Shown here piece after piece: positions 1 to 6,916 of a stretch of 7,922 bases of DNA. The notes beneath the pieces are model-generated. The model searched no databases and was not told the origin of the DNA. It was given only the letters and a program-made list of their open reading frames with translations. Position 1 is the first letter of the stretch. Every line of letters begins with the position of its first letter. This DNA is from CAYGAW01 sp964347945 (GTDB taxonomy: Bacteria > Chloroflexota > Anaerolineae > UBA7937 > B3-Chlor): the NCBI GenBank assembly GCA_964347945.1, contig CAYGAW010000041.1, positions 1 through 7,922 on the forward strand, written 5' to 3'. The position numbers and the translations under genes are program-made.

Positions 1-402
1 GTAGTCTCCCTTGTCGTCAAAGCCAAATGCTCGTCGATCTTTGTCGTCGAAGACTGCGCATGCTCCCAACCAGGCCTGGTAGTACGGGGAGTCCGGGTTC
101 ATGAAGTCGGAGTAGATGCGGCTGAGGTTGAAGCCTCCAAAGCGAGAAAGGGCCGCTCCCTCCACCGGGCGACCCAGAACCTGGGAGAGTGCCGTTCCCA
201 GGTCGGCCCGTAGGGTGAATCTGATCCATCCTCCCTGATGGCTGCCGAAGTTGATCTTCAGACCACGACGCTTGGCAGCGTTGGGCAGTGAAGCGGCCAG
301 TAATCTGACAGCCAGGCTCATGAGGAGCCCCCTGTAGAACCAGGCCAGCAGTGCCGCCACCGTGGCGACCACTACCGAGGCGATGACGAAGAACTCAGTC
401 AT
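1..402 (-). CDS. Partial membrane-anchored protein of unknown function (N-terminal part)
   Basis: An open frame of 134 codons starts with ATG at 402 and reads without a stop to the window edge, so the C-terminus is missing. It begins MTEFFVIASVVVATVAALLAWFY, giving one hydrophobic segment at about residues 4-23. A short basic stretch (AKRRGLK, about 43-49) follows, then a soluble-looking region with SRFGGFNLSRIYSDFMNPD at about 90-108 and an acidic, Asp-rich end (FDDKDRR, FGFDDKGDY). I do not recognise the family. The single N-terminal segment suggests a membrane-anchored protein; its orientation is not clear. A TATAAT promoter lies about 45 bases upstream, which supports the frame and this start. 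A second possible start is Met28 (ATG at 321), which has AGGGGG six bases before it. That start would remove the membrane segment, so I prefer 402. The gene is divergent from the glycosyltransferase at 498. That the gene is real is fairly sure; its function is unknown. Confidence 0.65.
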   Translation of the reverse strand, partial: MTEFFVIASVVVATVAALLAWFYRGLLMSLAVRLLAASLPNAAKRRGLKINFGSHQGGWIRFTLRADLGTALSQVLGRPVEGAALSRFGGFNLSRIYSDFMNPDSPYYQAWLGACAVFDDKDRRAFGFDDKGDY

Positions 403-446
403 GCTTTCTCAGGCTCGCTTGCCCCACAGCTGTCCCCTGACCGCGC

Positions 447-475
447 ATTATACCACAGGCGGTACGGTCTGAGAA
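447..475 (-). promoter_or_regulatory. Extended -10 promoter for the partial minus-strand gene
   Basis: Read on the minus strand, there is a perfect TATAAT at 452-447 preceded by TGG, so it is an extended -10 element (TGGTATAAT, 455-447). A TTCTCA hexamer at 475-470 matches four of six -35 consensus bases, with a 17-base spacer. Transcription would begin near 440, leaving a leader of roughly 37 bases before the ATG at 402. It overlaps the region upstream of the plus-strand promoter at 482-490. Confidence 0.6.
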
Positions 476-481
476 AGTTGC

Positions 482-490
482 TGGTACAAT
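482..490 (+). promoter_or_regulatory. Extended -10 promoter for the glycosyltransferase gene
   Basis: TGGTACAAT at 482-490 is an extended -10 element (TG-N-TACAAT, five of six -10 bases). No good -35 hexamer lies 16-18 bases upstream, which is tolerated by extended -10 promoters. Transcription would start near 497, directly at the most upstream GTG (498). That start codon would then be leaderless; otherwise a downstream start is used. Confidence 0.4.
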
Positions 491-497
491 TCCAGGT

Positions 498-3056
498 GTG
501 CTAGGATATCGGCGAAGGCGACTAGCGGAGACTGGCGGGCGTTGGTGGGCAGCGCATGAATGCGGACGGGTCACATTGAGATACAGGCTCAGGTGGTGGA
601 GCTCCCCCGGGGGAGTGGGGGTGCTGTTGATACTGATCATCCTCTCCGCCTTTGCCCTGCGGCTGTATCGCCTGGGATACCAGAGCATCTGGTATGACGA
701 GGGTGTCAGTCTCCACCTGGCGATGAAGGACCTGGGGGGCCTTACCCTCCACACCGCCGGCGACATCCACCCGCCCCTCTACTACTATCTGCTGCACTTC
801 TGGATTGGTGCCGCTGGCCATAGCGAATTCTCAGCTGCTTACCTGTCACTGATCTTCGGCGTCCTACTCATCGCCCTGTCCTATCGGCTGGCAGACTATC
901 TGTACGGTAGCCGCATCGGCCTCTTGGCTGCGTTCTTGGTAACGATTTCCCCCTTCAACCTGTGGTATTCCCAGGAGATACGAATGTACACCCTGGGAGC
1001 CTTTCTGGGCCTGATTTCGTTATACTGCCTCATGCGGTTGACCGGTATGAAGGGCCGAGAACGGGATGGCGGGAGGCGGTGGTACTGGCTTGGTTACGTT
1101 CTCTCGGCAGCTGCGGGCCTATATGCCCTATACTACTTCGCCTTCTTGCTCCTGGCAGAGAGCCTCTTTGTCTTCGGCTGGTGGCTGTTCCACCGACGAG
1201 GCAGGAAGAGCGCCCCCTTCTCCTTGGCACACTGGCTCCTGGCGTCGGGCGCCGTGGTTCTGCTGTATCTACCCTGGCTGCCCATAGCGCTACGACAGGC
1301 CTTGGATCCCCCTGTCCCACCGTGGCGTGAACTCACCGGGTTGGGGACTATGCTCATCGAGTCCTGGGCTGCCCTCTCGCTGGGGCAGTCCGTGGATCCG
1401 GAGAGCTTGTTGATCTGGCCTCTCCTCTCGTTCCTGTTTGGGACCTACCTTCTGGGCTTGCTGAGGCCACCGGCAGGCGACCAAGGTAGGGTCCGGACCA
1501 TCCTTCTCTGCGTCTACACTTTCGTGCCTCTCCTGTTGATATACGCTTTCTCACTTGGAACGCCACTGTTCCATGTGCGGTACATGTTCACGTATTCGCC
1601 ACCCTTCTATCTCCTGTTGGCGCTGGGCTTCGTGAGGCTGAGGGAGGTATCAAGGCCTGCCTTGGCTGTTGGCCTCCTGGTCCTGATCGTCGTCTCTGGC
1701 TATTCGATCTACAACTTCCATTTCTCGACGGATTACGCGGCCGACGACCATAGGGGAGCGGTGAGCTACTTGCAGGAGAGGATCGCGCCCGGGGACGCTG
1801 TCCTCATCAACGCGGGCTACGCCTACCCTCCTTTCCTCTACTACTACGAAGGGGAGATTGCCTGGCGAGGACGTCTGCCGGACTACGAGCCGAGCTATCG
1901 GGACGCGGATGGCGTGTTGATCTTGGAGACAGGGGTTATCGGTGGCGACGAGGGATTGGGCTGGGGGAATCCCGCCTCAGATTTCTACAGCACCACCGAG
2001 GAGGAGACGGCCCAGGCCCTGGAACGGGTTTTTGCCCAGCATCCTCGCGTATGGGTGTATCGTATCTACGATACGGTCACTGACCCCAACGGGTTCATCC
2101 GTGCCTGGTTGGAGGAGCATGGGCGGGTGGTAGGAGACGTGCAGTTCGCCGGCGAGAGCTACATGCGGGTACAGTCTTTTGTTACCAGCCCGGGCCAGGA
2201 GTACGAGACTGCGACGCGATACCATCGTCTGGACATGGCCTTCGAGGACGGAGTCACGCTACTGGGCTACGAGGGTGCGGAGGGTGTCCGCGCCGGCGAA
2301 GAGTTGCTTGTGACCCTGCACTGGCAGGCGGAGAGAACTCCAGAGCGAGACTATGATATTCTCGTCCATCTGAGGGCGAGCGATGGTCCTGATTTCGCTC
2401 AGTACCGTTGGGCTCTGTCGCCCCCGAAATGGGAATCGCCTGTGGGGCAGGAAATGTCTCAAAGCGTCACCTTGGCCATCCCATCGGGCACGCCACCTAT
2501 GCCCTATGACCTGGTTGTGGAGCTATATGACGCCGCCACCGGTCAGCCTGTTCCTCCGACGCTCGGGGATGGCACCATGGGGAGAATCGTGGTGGACAGA
2601 CCTCTTGTGCCCTCCCGTCCGCCGCAGGTGGACCACGAGCCCTGGGCCAACTTCGACAACCTGCTGCAGCTGGTGGGGTATGAGCTTGAGCCAGCAGAGG
2701 CCGAGGCAGGAGAAGAGATCCGCTTGGAACTCTTGTGGAAGGTCTGGCATGCTCCTCTGCCCATGCTACAGGGAACAGTCCAGCTGAGAGATGCGGAGGG
2801 CCGAGTGACTGCCAGTGAGGAGGGTGCTTTTCTGAGTTCGGCCTACCCCAGCACCTTGTGGCAGAGTGAGGAACTGGTGCGGGAGGCGCGCAGTCTCCGC
2901 ATCCCCGAGCACATCGGGCCCGGGTCCTATGCTGTGACGCTGACTCTGCACGCCATGAGGACCACGGGGGACAGCGAGATCATACCTTTCTGGTCCCCGT
3001 CGGGCGCTTGGGAGCAGACCTTCACGCTGGGGACGGTGGAAGTCGCCAATCCCTGA
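498..3056 (+). CDS. GT-C fold membrane glycosyltransferase (PMT_2/ArnT-like) with duplicated C-terminal beta-sandwich modules
   Basis: This multi-pass membrane enzyme most likely moves a sugar from a polyprenyl-phosphate donor to an acceptor outside the membrane; the substrate cannot be told. Numbered from GTG 498 (852 residues), the first membrane helix is about 39-57. It is followed by WYDE at 65-68, whose Asp67 fits the catalytic aspartate that GT-C enzymes carry in the first outer loop, and by GDIHPPLYY at 88-96. YSQEIRMY at 157-164 and HVRYMF at 359-364 are also typical of the family. About nine to eleven hydrophobic segments end near 405. An outer region follows (about 406-566), then two similar modules at about 577-700 and 717-850, sharing FED/FDN, GYE and AGEE. 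The start is uncertain: residues 1-26 are Arg/Trp-rich and unlike the family. TTG 576 (basic residues then the first helix) or GTG 621 (GGGGGAG five bases upstream) are better protein starts. Such C-terminal modules are common in Chloroflexota enzymes of this type. The family is sure, the acceptor unknown. Confidence 0.9.
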   Translation: MLGYRRRRLAETGGRWWAAHECGRVTLRYRLRWWSSPGGVGVLLILIILSAFALRLYRLGYQSIWYDEGVSLHLAMKDLGGLTLHTAGDIHPPLYYYLLHFWIGAAGHSEFSAAYLSLIFGVLLIALSYRLADYLYGSRIGLLAAFLVTISPFNLWYSQEIRMYTLGAFLGLISLYCLMRLTGMKGRERDGGRRWYWLGYVLSAAAGLYALYYFAFLLLAESLFVFGWWLFHRRGRKSAPFSLAHWLLASGAVVLLYLPWLPIALRQALDPPVPPWRELTGLGTMLIESWAALSLGQSVDPESLLIWPLLSFLFGTYLLGLLRPPAGDQGRVRTILLCVYTFVPLLLIYAFSLGTPLFHVRYMFTYSPPFYLLLALGFVRLREVSRPALAVGLLVLIVVSGYSIYNFHFSTDYAADDHRGAVSYLQERIAPGDAVLINAGYAYPPFLYYYEGEIAWRGRLPDYEPSYRDADGVLILETGVIGGDEGLGWGNPASDFYSTTEEETAQALERVFAQHPRVWVYRIYDTVTDPNGFIRAWLEEHGRVVGDVQFAGESYMRVQSFVTSPGQEYETATRYHRLDMAFEDGVTLLGYEGAEGVRAGEELLVTLHWQAERTPERDYDILVHLRASDGPDFAQYRWALSPPKWESPVGQEMSQSVTLAIPSGTPPMPYDLVVELYDAATGQPVPPTLGDGTMGRIVVDRPLVPSRPPQVDHEPWANFDNLLQLVGYELEPAEAEAGEEIRLELLWKVWHAPLPMLQGTVQLRDAEGRVTASEEGAFLSSAYPSTLWQSEELVREARSLRIPEHIGPGSYAVTLTLHAMRTTGDSEIIPFWSPSGAWEQTFTLGTVEVANP

Positions 3057-3184
3057 CCGTCTCTCTGCCGTTCGTATTCTCACTGAGTGCCTTCACCAGG
3101 GCGAGGGTACTTGGCTGCCCGTGTCGACCTCTGCGTCAACGGGTGGCCAAACCAAACGCGGCGCGTGCACCATCAGCCGACACC

Positions 3185-3228
3185 GCGAGGGGGCGAGTCC
3201 TCGCCACAAGGCTGCGTCCATGCGCAGC
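3185..3228. repeat. Two adjacent hairpins in the intergenic region
   Basis: The first is GCGAGG (3185-3190) pairing with CCTCGC (3199-3204), with an 8-base loop. The second is GCTGCG (3211-3216) pairing with CGCAGC (3223-3228), with a 6-base loop. Neither is followed by a T tract, so neither is a clear intrinsic terminator. They end six bases before the -35 element of the next gene and may mark the 3' end of the glycosyltransferase transcript, but this is inference. Confidence 0.4.
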
Positions 3229-3233
3229 GGCCC

Positions 3234-3262
3234 TTGCAGAAATCACCAAAGACCGGTATACT
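3234..3262 (+). promoter_or_regulatory. Sigma-70-type promoter for the solenoid protein gene
   Basis: TTGCAG (3234-3239) and TATACT (3257-3262) are separated by exactly 17 bases and match four and five of six consensus bases. Transcription would start near 3269, giving a leader of about 135 bases. The -10 lies within the near-palindrome ACCGGTATACTGGT (3252-3265), which pairs at six of seven positions and could be an operator. Confidence 0.6.
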
Positions 3263-3403
3263 GGTGTATAGGGAGTGACAACCGAGCGCCGCGGCTTCGC
3301 CCTCACAATGTGGCGGTCGGCGGGCGGATTGGGTAACGACCTCCAGGCTACCTAAGGCATGCTCACCGAGCGTCGAGAGGAGGGAATAGAAGGAGAAACA
3401 TAG

Positions 3404-4777
3404 ATGAACAGGCGCTACTTGAAGACATCGTTGATTGCTGTCGGAGTGTTGGTCGTAGTCTCACTGCTGGTGGCAGGGCCGGCCTGGGCAGCGGACATCA
3501 GGACCAAGGACGTCATCGTCATCGATCAGGATGTAGACGATGATCTCTACCTAGCAGGCGGTATGATAACCGTCAATGCTACAGTCCACGGCGATCTACT
3601 CGCTGTGGGCGGCGAGATCGTTGTCAATGGAGTGGTTGAGGGGGATTTCTGGGCTGCTGGAGGGAAGGTACATCTCAATGGCACCGTCGCTGATGACCTG
3701 CGCATAGCCGGTAGTGATCTCCGTGTGGGGACAGGCGCTCGGGTCGCGGACGATGTCTTCGCCGCTGGCTTTGGCTTCACAGCGGAGCCAGGAAGCACCA
3801 TTGCCAGTGATGTTTTCGTTGTGGGTTATCAGGCACTCCTCGGCGGGGAGATCGAAGGAAACGTCCAGGCTGGCCTTGCTGCGTTGGAGATCTCTGGCCA
3901 CATCACAGGTGATGTCACGGCCGAGGTGGAGAAACCGGATCCGGAGTTCGAGCAAGTGAGCTTCGTCATGACAATGTGGAACCCGTATTCACCGGCTCGA
4001 ATCGTCGGTCCAGGGCTCCGGATATCGGAGGAGGCGCAGATAGATGGCGAATTGACGTACACCAGCCCCGTCACGGTCGAGATCCCAGATGAGGTGGTGG
4101 GAGGCGCCATCGTCTACCAGACACCGGTGCCGGAGGAAGTGGAGGCGCCGCCGGAGGTGGAGGTACCAGAGATTCCTGCTGGCCCACTCACGCTGGCCAC
4201 TATTCTCGGCTGGATCGTGGCCTGGATCCTGGGGATTGTGCGTACCTTCATCACGTTGCTTGTCATCGGGGTGCTGCTTCTGTGGCTCATACCGAAGTGG
4301 CTGAAGGAAGTGGTTCAGCACTGGAAGGAGAAGCCGGTACACAGCCTCGGTTGGGGGGCCGCGGTCTTGGTGGCCTTCTTCGTTGCTGTGCCCCTGCTGT
4401 TCATGGTGATGATCGTGCTCAATATCATCGCCGGCTTGGCGACGCTGGGAGGCCTAGCATGGCCGATCACGGGCACTTGGCTGGTCCTTGAGACCGTCTT
4501 GATCGTGGGTTTCTCCATGATCGCTATCTACATTACGAAGATAGCCTTCAGCTACCTCATAGGGTGGTTGATCTTGAAGGACACCGCTCCAGCATGGGTG
4601 GATAAGGCCATGGGCCTGATCCCTTTGCTCATAGGACTGGTGATCTTCGTGCTCGTGAGAAGCATCCCTGTACTTGGTGCGCTATTCAGTCTCCTGGTCA
4701 CCGTCTTCGGAATGGGGGCCATCTGGCTGCTGGCTTGGGTGCGCATCTACAAGCCCAGGGAGAAAGCTGGCTCCTAA
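3404..4777 (+). CDS. Exported beta-solenoid ('polymer-forming', bactofilin-like) protein with C-terminal membrane domain
   Basis: The ATG has a strong ribosome site, AAGGAGA at 3390-3396, seven bases upstream. Of 457 residues, 1-29 form a signal peptide (basic MNRRYLK, hydrophobic core, AWA at 27-29 as likely cleavage motif). Residues 44-176 hold about eight solenoid rungs with the pattern V-x-D/G-D-hydrophobic-x-x-A/V-G-G, seen at 44, 61, 78, 95, 114, 133, 150 and 167. The first four are spaced exactly 17 residues, a bactofilin-like right-handed beta-helix signature. After a spacer there is a Pro/Glu/Val-rich linker (about 239-260). Four or more membrane segments follow (about 262-297, 316-345, 350-392, 402-446), then a basic tail (YKPREKAGS). 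Similar proteins are annotated as polymer-forming cytoskeletal proteins, but the signal peptide puts this solenoid outside the cytoplasm, so a cytoskeletal role is doubtful. Function unknown; a surface or envelope-organising role is a guess. It is monocistronic, followed by a terminator. Confidence 0.85.
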   Translation: MNRRYLKTSLIAVGVLVVVSLLVAGPAWAADIRTKDVIVIDQDVDDDLYLAGGMITVNATVHGDLLAVGGEIVVNGVVEGDFWAAGGKVHLNGTVADDLRIAGSDLRVGTGARVADDVFAAGFGFTAEPGSTIASDVFVVGYQALLGGEIEGNVQAGLAALEISGHITGDVTAEVEKPDPEFEQVSFVMTMWNPYSPARIVGPGLRISEEAQIDGELTYTSPVTVEIPDEVVGGAIVYQTPVPEEVEAPPEVEVPEIPAGPLTLATILGWIVAWILGIVRTFITLLVIGVLLLWLIPKWLKEVVQHWKEKPVHSLGWGAAVLVAFFVAVPLLFMVMIVLNIIAGLATLGGLAWPITGTWLVLETVLIVGFSMIAIYITKIAFSYLIGWLILKDTAPAWVDKAMGLIPLLIGLVIFVLVRSIPVLGALFSLLVTVFGMGAIWLLAWVRIYKPREKAGS

Positions 4778-4780
4778 TCG

Positions 4781-4807
4781 GGCTGGCGCGCGGACCTTGC
4801 GCCAGCC
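4781..4807. repeat. GC-rich hairpin just after the solenoid gene
   Basis: GGCTGGCGC (4781-4789) pairs perfectly with GCGCCAGCC (4799-4807) around a 9-base loop, four bases after the stop codon. There is no T tract on either side, so it may protect the 3' end or pause transcription rather than act as an intrinsic terminator by itself. Confidence 0.5.
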
Positions 4808-4822
4808 GGTGAGAGAGAGTGT

Positions 4823-4862
4823 GAGGGTGAGGTCATGACAGTGTCCTCACCCTCCTTTCTTG
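4823..4862 (+). terminator. Intrinsic terminator in the convergent spacer
   Basis: GAGGGTGAGG (4823-4832) pairs perfectly with CCTCACCCTC (4845-4854), a 10-bp stem with a 12-base loop. The T-rich tract CTTTCTT (4855-4861) follows on the plus strand. It would end transcription of the solenoid gene. On the minus strand the stem could also slow transcripts coming from mnmG, but no T tract follows in that direction. Confidence 0.6.
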
Positions 4863-4940
4863 CTGGCAACTTCAAGTGAACTTCTGCTATGGTCCCAAGG
4901 CGTGGTCGCGACTGCGCCTGCTAGTTGCAGAGTCGCAACA

Positions 4941-6893
4941 CTAGGTCTGGCCTCGTCTCGCCCTCTCCAGGTAGACCAGCAAGATGGAGATGTCAGCAGG
5001 GTTGACGCCGCTGATGCGGGAGGCCTGCCCCACCGTTGCCGGACGGAATAGCTTCAGCTTCTCCTGCGCCTCTTTGCGGACACCCACGATGGTGTCGTAG
5101 TCAAAGGAGTCTGGGATGTGCCGCTCCTCCAGGCGCCGCATACGTTCCACTTGCTGGCACTGCTTGTCGATATAGCCGGCATACTTCGCTTCCGTCGCCA
5201 CCTGGTATGCAGCATCGGGCGGCAGTGGTCGTGAGTTGGGGCGGAGAGTTTCCACCATCTCGTAACTCACCTCGGGGCGACGCAGGAACTGAAGCGCATT
5301 GACGCCATCGTGCAAGGACGGCAGACCCCATGTCGCGAGAAGCTCGTTGGTTTCGGACGTCGGCCGTATCCAGGTATTCCTAAGGCGGGATAATTCCTCG
5401 TCAATGGACCTGCGCTTTCTCTCCACTGCTTCGTGAACCACGCGATCCAGCAGGCCTACCTCGTACCCTATGGGCGAAAGCCGCAAATCGGCGTTGTCCT
5501 GTCTAAGGAGTAGACGGTACTCCGCGCGGGATGTCATCATGCGATAGGGTTGGCATATCTCTTTGGTGGTGAGATCGTCGATGAGCACGCCGATGTAGGC
5601 CTGGTCGCGACGCAGGACGACCGGTGGCTGCCCGTGCACCTTGCGGGCAGCGTTGATTCCAGCCATGATGCCCTGCGATGCTGCCTCCTCATACCCGGAG
5701 GTGCCGTTGATCTGACCCGCGTGGAACAGACCCTCGACCAGCTTCGTCTCCAGGGAAGAGCTGAGCTGGGAGGAGGGCACGTAATCATACTCAACGGCGT
5801 ATCCGAAGTGAATGACTTCCACGTCTCGCAGGGCCGGAATAGTGCGCAGCATCGCTAGTTGCACATCCTCCGGCAGGCTAGTGTAGGCTCCCTGCACATA
5901 CACCTGGTTGGTGCACCATCCCTCCGGTTCGAGGAACAGTTGGTGGGACTCCTTGTCAGGGAAGGAGGGTACCTTGATCTCTATGCTTGGGCAGTAACGG
6001 GGACCTTCGGCCTCGATCGTTCCATTGTACAGAGGTGCACGGTGGAGGTTGTCCAAGATGATCTTGTGCGTCTCCCGGTTGGTGCACACCAGGTAGCACG
6101 GCAGCTGGGGACGCCATCCGGTCTGCAACGGCAGAGGATAGATGGTGTTGGGCTCGTCACCACCCAGAAGGGGGGGCGGAGGCTGGATGCCTGCTTCCGG
6201 ATAGGAGAAGCTGAAGTGTAGCGGCTCTTCGCTGCCCAACTGGACCTTGGTCTGACTGAAGTCTATGGTGCGGGCATCTACGCGGGGAGGGGTATCGGTC
6301 TTCAGTCGCTCTACGCTGAAACCCAACTCCATCAGAGACAACGAAAGGCCGACGGCGGGATCCTCCCCGACCCGTCCTCCTGGCCATGTGCTGCGGCCGC
6401 GAGTAAGGCGGCCGTTCAGAAAGGTGCCCGTGGTCAAGACAACTGCCTTCCCGAGATACTGCTGGCCTTCGCTGGTCTGCACACCTCTCACTCTGGTGCC
6501 CCTCACCAAGAGCTCGGCCACCATGCCTTCTTTGAGATCCAGTCGGGGTTCGCCTTCCAGCGTCTTTCTCATCGTCAGGGAGTAGAGGCGTCTGTCCGCC
6601 TGGGCACGCAAGGCGTGAACCGCTGGACCCTTGCTCTGGTTCAACAGTCGGATCTGAATGAAGGTGCCGTCGATGTTTCGCGCTTGCTCCCCTCCCAGCG
6701 CGCCGATCTCTCGGGTGAGCTGGCCCTTGGCTGGCCCACCGACGCTCGGATTGCAGGGCATCTCAGCAATGCGATCCAGACCAAGGGTCAAGAGCAACGC
6801 GCGACAGCCCATCCGTGCCGCTGCGAGAGCAGCTTCGCAGCCCGCGTGCCCGGCGCCCACCACGATTACGTCATATTCGTTCTCGACACTCAC
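4941..6893 (-). CDS. mnmG: tRNA uridine-5-carboxymethylaminomethyl modification enzyme MnmG (GidA)
   Basis: MnmG works with the GTPase MnmE in the cytosol to add a carboxymethylaminomethyl group to C5 of the wobble uridine of certain tRNAs, using FAD. Numbered from GTG 6893 (650 residues), the FAD-binding GAGHAG is at 13-18. MPCNPSVGGPAKG at 45-57 puts Cys47 at the position of E. coli Cys47. TPPRVDARTIDFS follows near 201-213. GPRYCPSIE carries Cys301, equivalent to E. coli Cys277; the shift of 24 comes from a Pro-rich insertion at about 230-264. GQINGTSGYEEAASQG and the C-terminal KYAGYI segment that begins the helical domain are also clear. An ATG at 6950 extends the frame by 19 residues, but it lies upstream of a good promoter inside that extension and the extra residues do not look like MnmG. 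GTG 6893, with AGAGG ten bases upstream, is preferred. The gene stands alone here: no rsmG (gidB) or mnmE is adjacent. Identity is near certain. Confidence 0.97.
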   Translation of the reverse strand: MSVENEYDVIVVGAGHAGCEAALAAARMGCRALLLTLGLDRIAEMPCNPSVGGPAKGQLTREIGALGGEQARNIDGTFIQIRLLNQSKGPAVHALRAQADRRLYSLTMRKTLEGEPRLDLKEGMVAELLVRGTRVRGVQTSEGQQYLGKAVVLTTGTFLNGRLTRGRSTWPGGRVGEDPAVGLSLSLMELGFSVERLKTDTPPRVDARTIDFSQTKVQLGSEEPLHFSFSYPEAGIQPPPPLLGGDEPNTIYPLPLQTGWRPQLPCYLVCTNRETHKIILDNLHRAPLYNGTIEAEGPRYCPSIEIKVPSFPDKESHQLFLEPEGWCTNQVYVQGAYTSLPEDVQLAMLRTIPALRDVEVIHFGYAVEYDYVPSSQLSSSLETKLVEGLFHAGQINGTSGYEEAASQGIMAGINAARKVHGQPPVVLRRDQAYIGVLIDDLTTKEICQPYRMMTSRAEYRLLLRQDNADLRLSPIGYEVGLLDRVVHEAVERKRRSIDEELSRLRNTWIRPTSETNELLATWGLPSLHDGVNALQFLRRPEVSYEMVETLRPNSRPLPPDAAYQVATEAKYAGYIDKQCQQVERMRRLEERHIPDSFDYDTIVGVRKEAQEKLKLFRPATVGQASRISGVNPADISILLVYLERARRGQT

Positions 6894-6916
6894 TTGCAGA
6901 CAGCCTCTATGAGGAT

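Larger units (their letters stand above)
3057..3403. other. 347-bp intergenic region: hairpins, promoter and long leader
   Basis: No convincing gene lies here; the short open frames lack ribosome sites and recognisable protein. The left part (3057-3180) shows nothing I can name. Two neighbouring hairpins follow at 3185-3204 and 3211-3228, then a promoter at 3234-3262, then a leader of about 135 bases up to the ATG at 3404. The leader holds an 8-base direct repeat, ACCGAGCG, at 3281-3288 and 3365-3372. It also holds a weak stem (GGTCG 3315-3319 with CGACC 3337-3341). I recognise no riboswitch. Confidence 0.6.

Noticed and set aside
395..766. 123-codon minus-strand open frame over the divergent promoters
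   Set aside because: It runs through both promoter elements and antisense to the glycosyltransferase N-terminus, and its protein looks like random GC-rich translation.
3008..3336. Overlapping short plus-strand open frames in the 3057-3403 spacer
   Set aside because: They lack ribosome sites, have low-complexity Arg/Pro/Ala composition typical of GC-rich non-coding DNA, and run over hairpins and a promoter.
4921..4944. Hairpin GTTGC/GCAAC at the mnmG stop codon
   Set aside because: The stem is only 5 bp and no T tract follows on the minus strand, so it is not a supported terminator.
5859..6221. 120-codon plus-strand open frame inside mnmG
   Set aside because: It is an antisense shadow of a highly conserved gene with no recognisable protein features.
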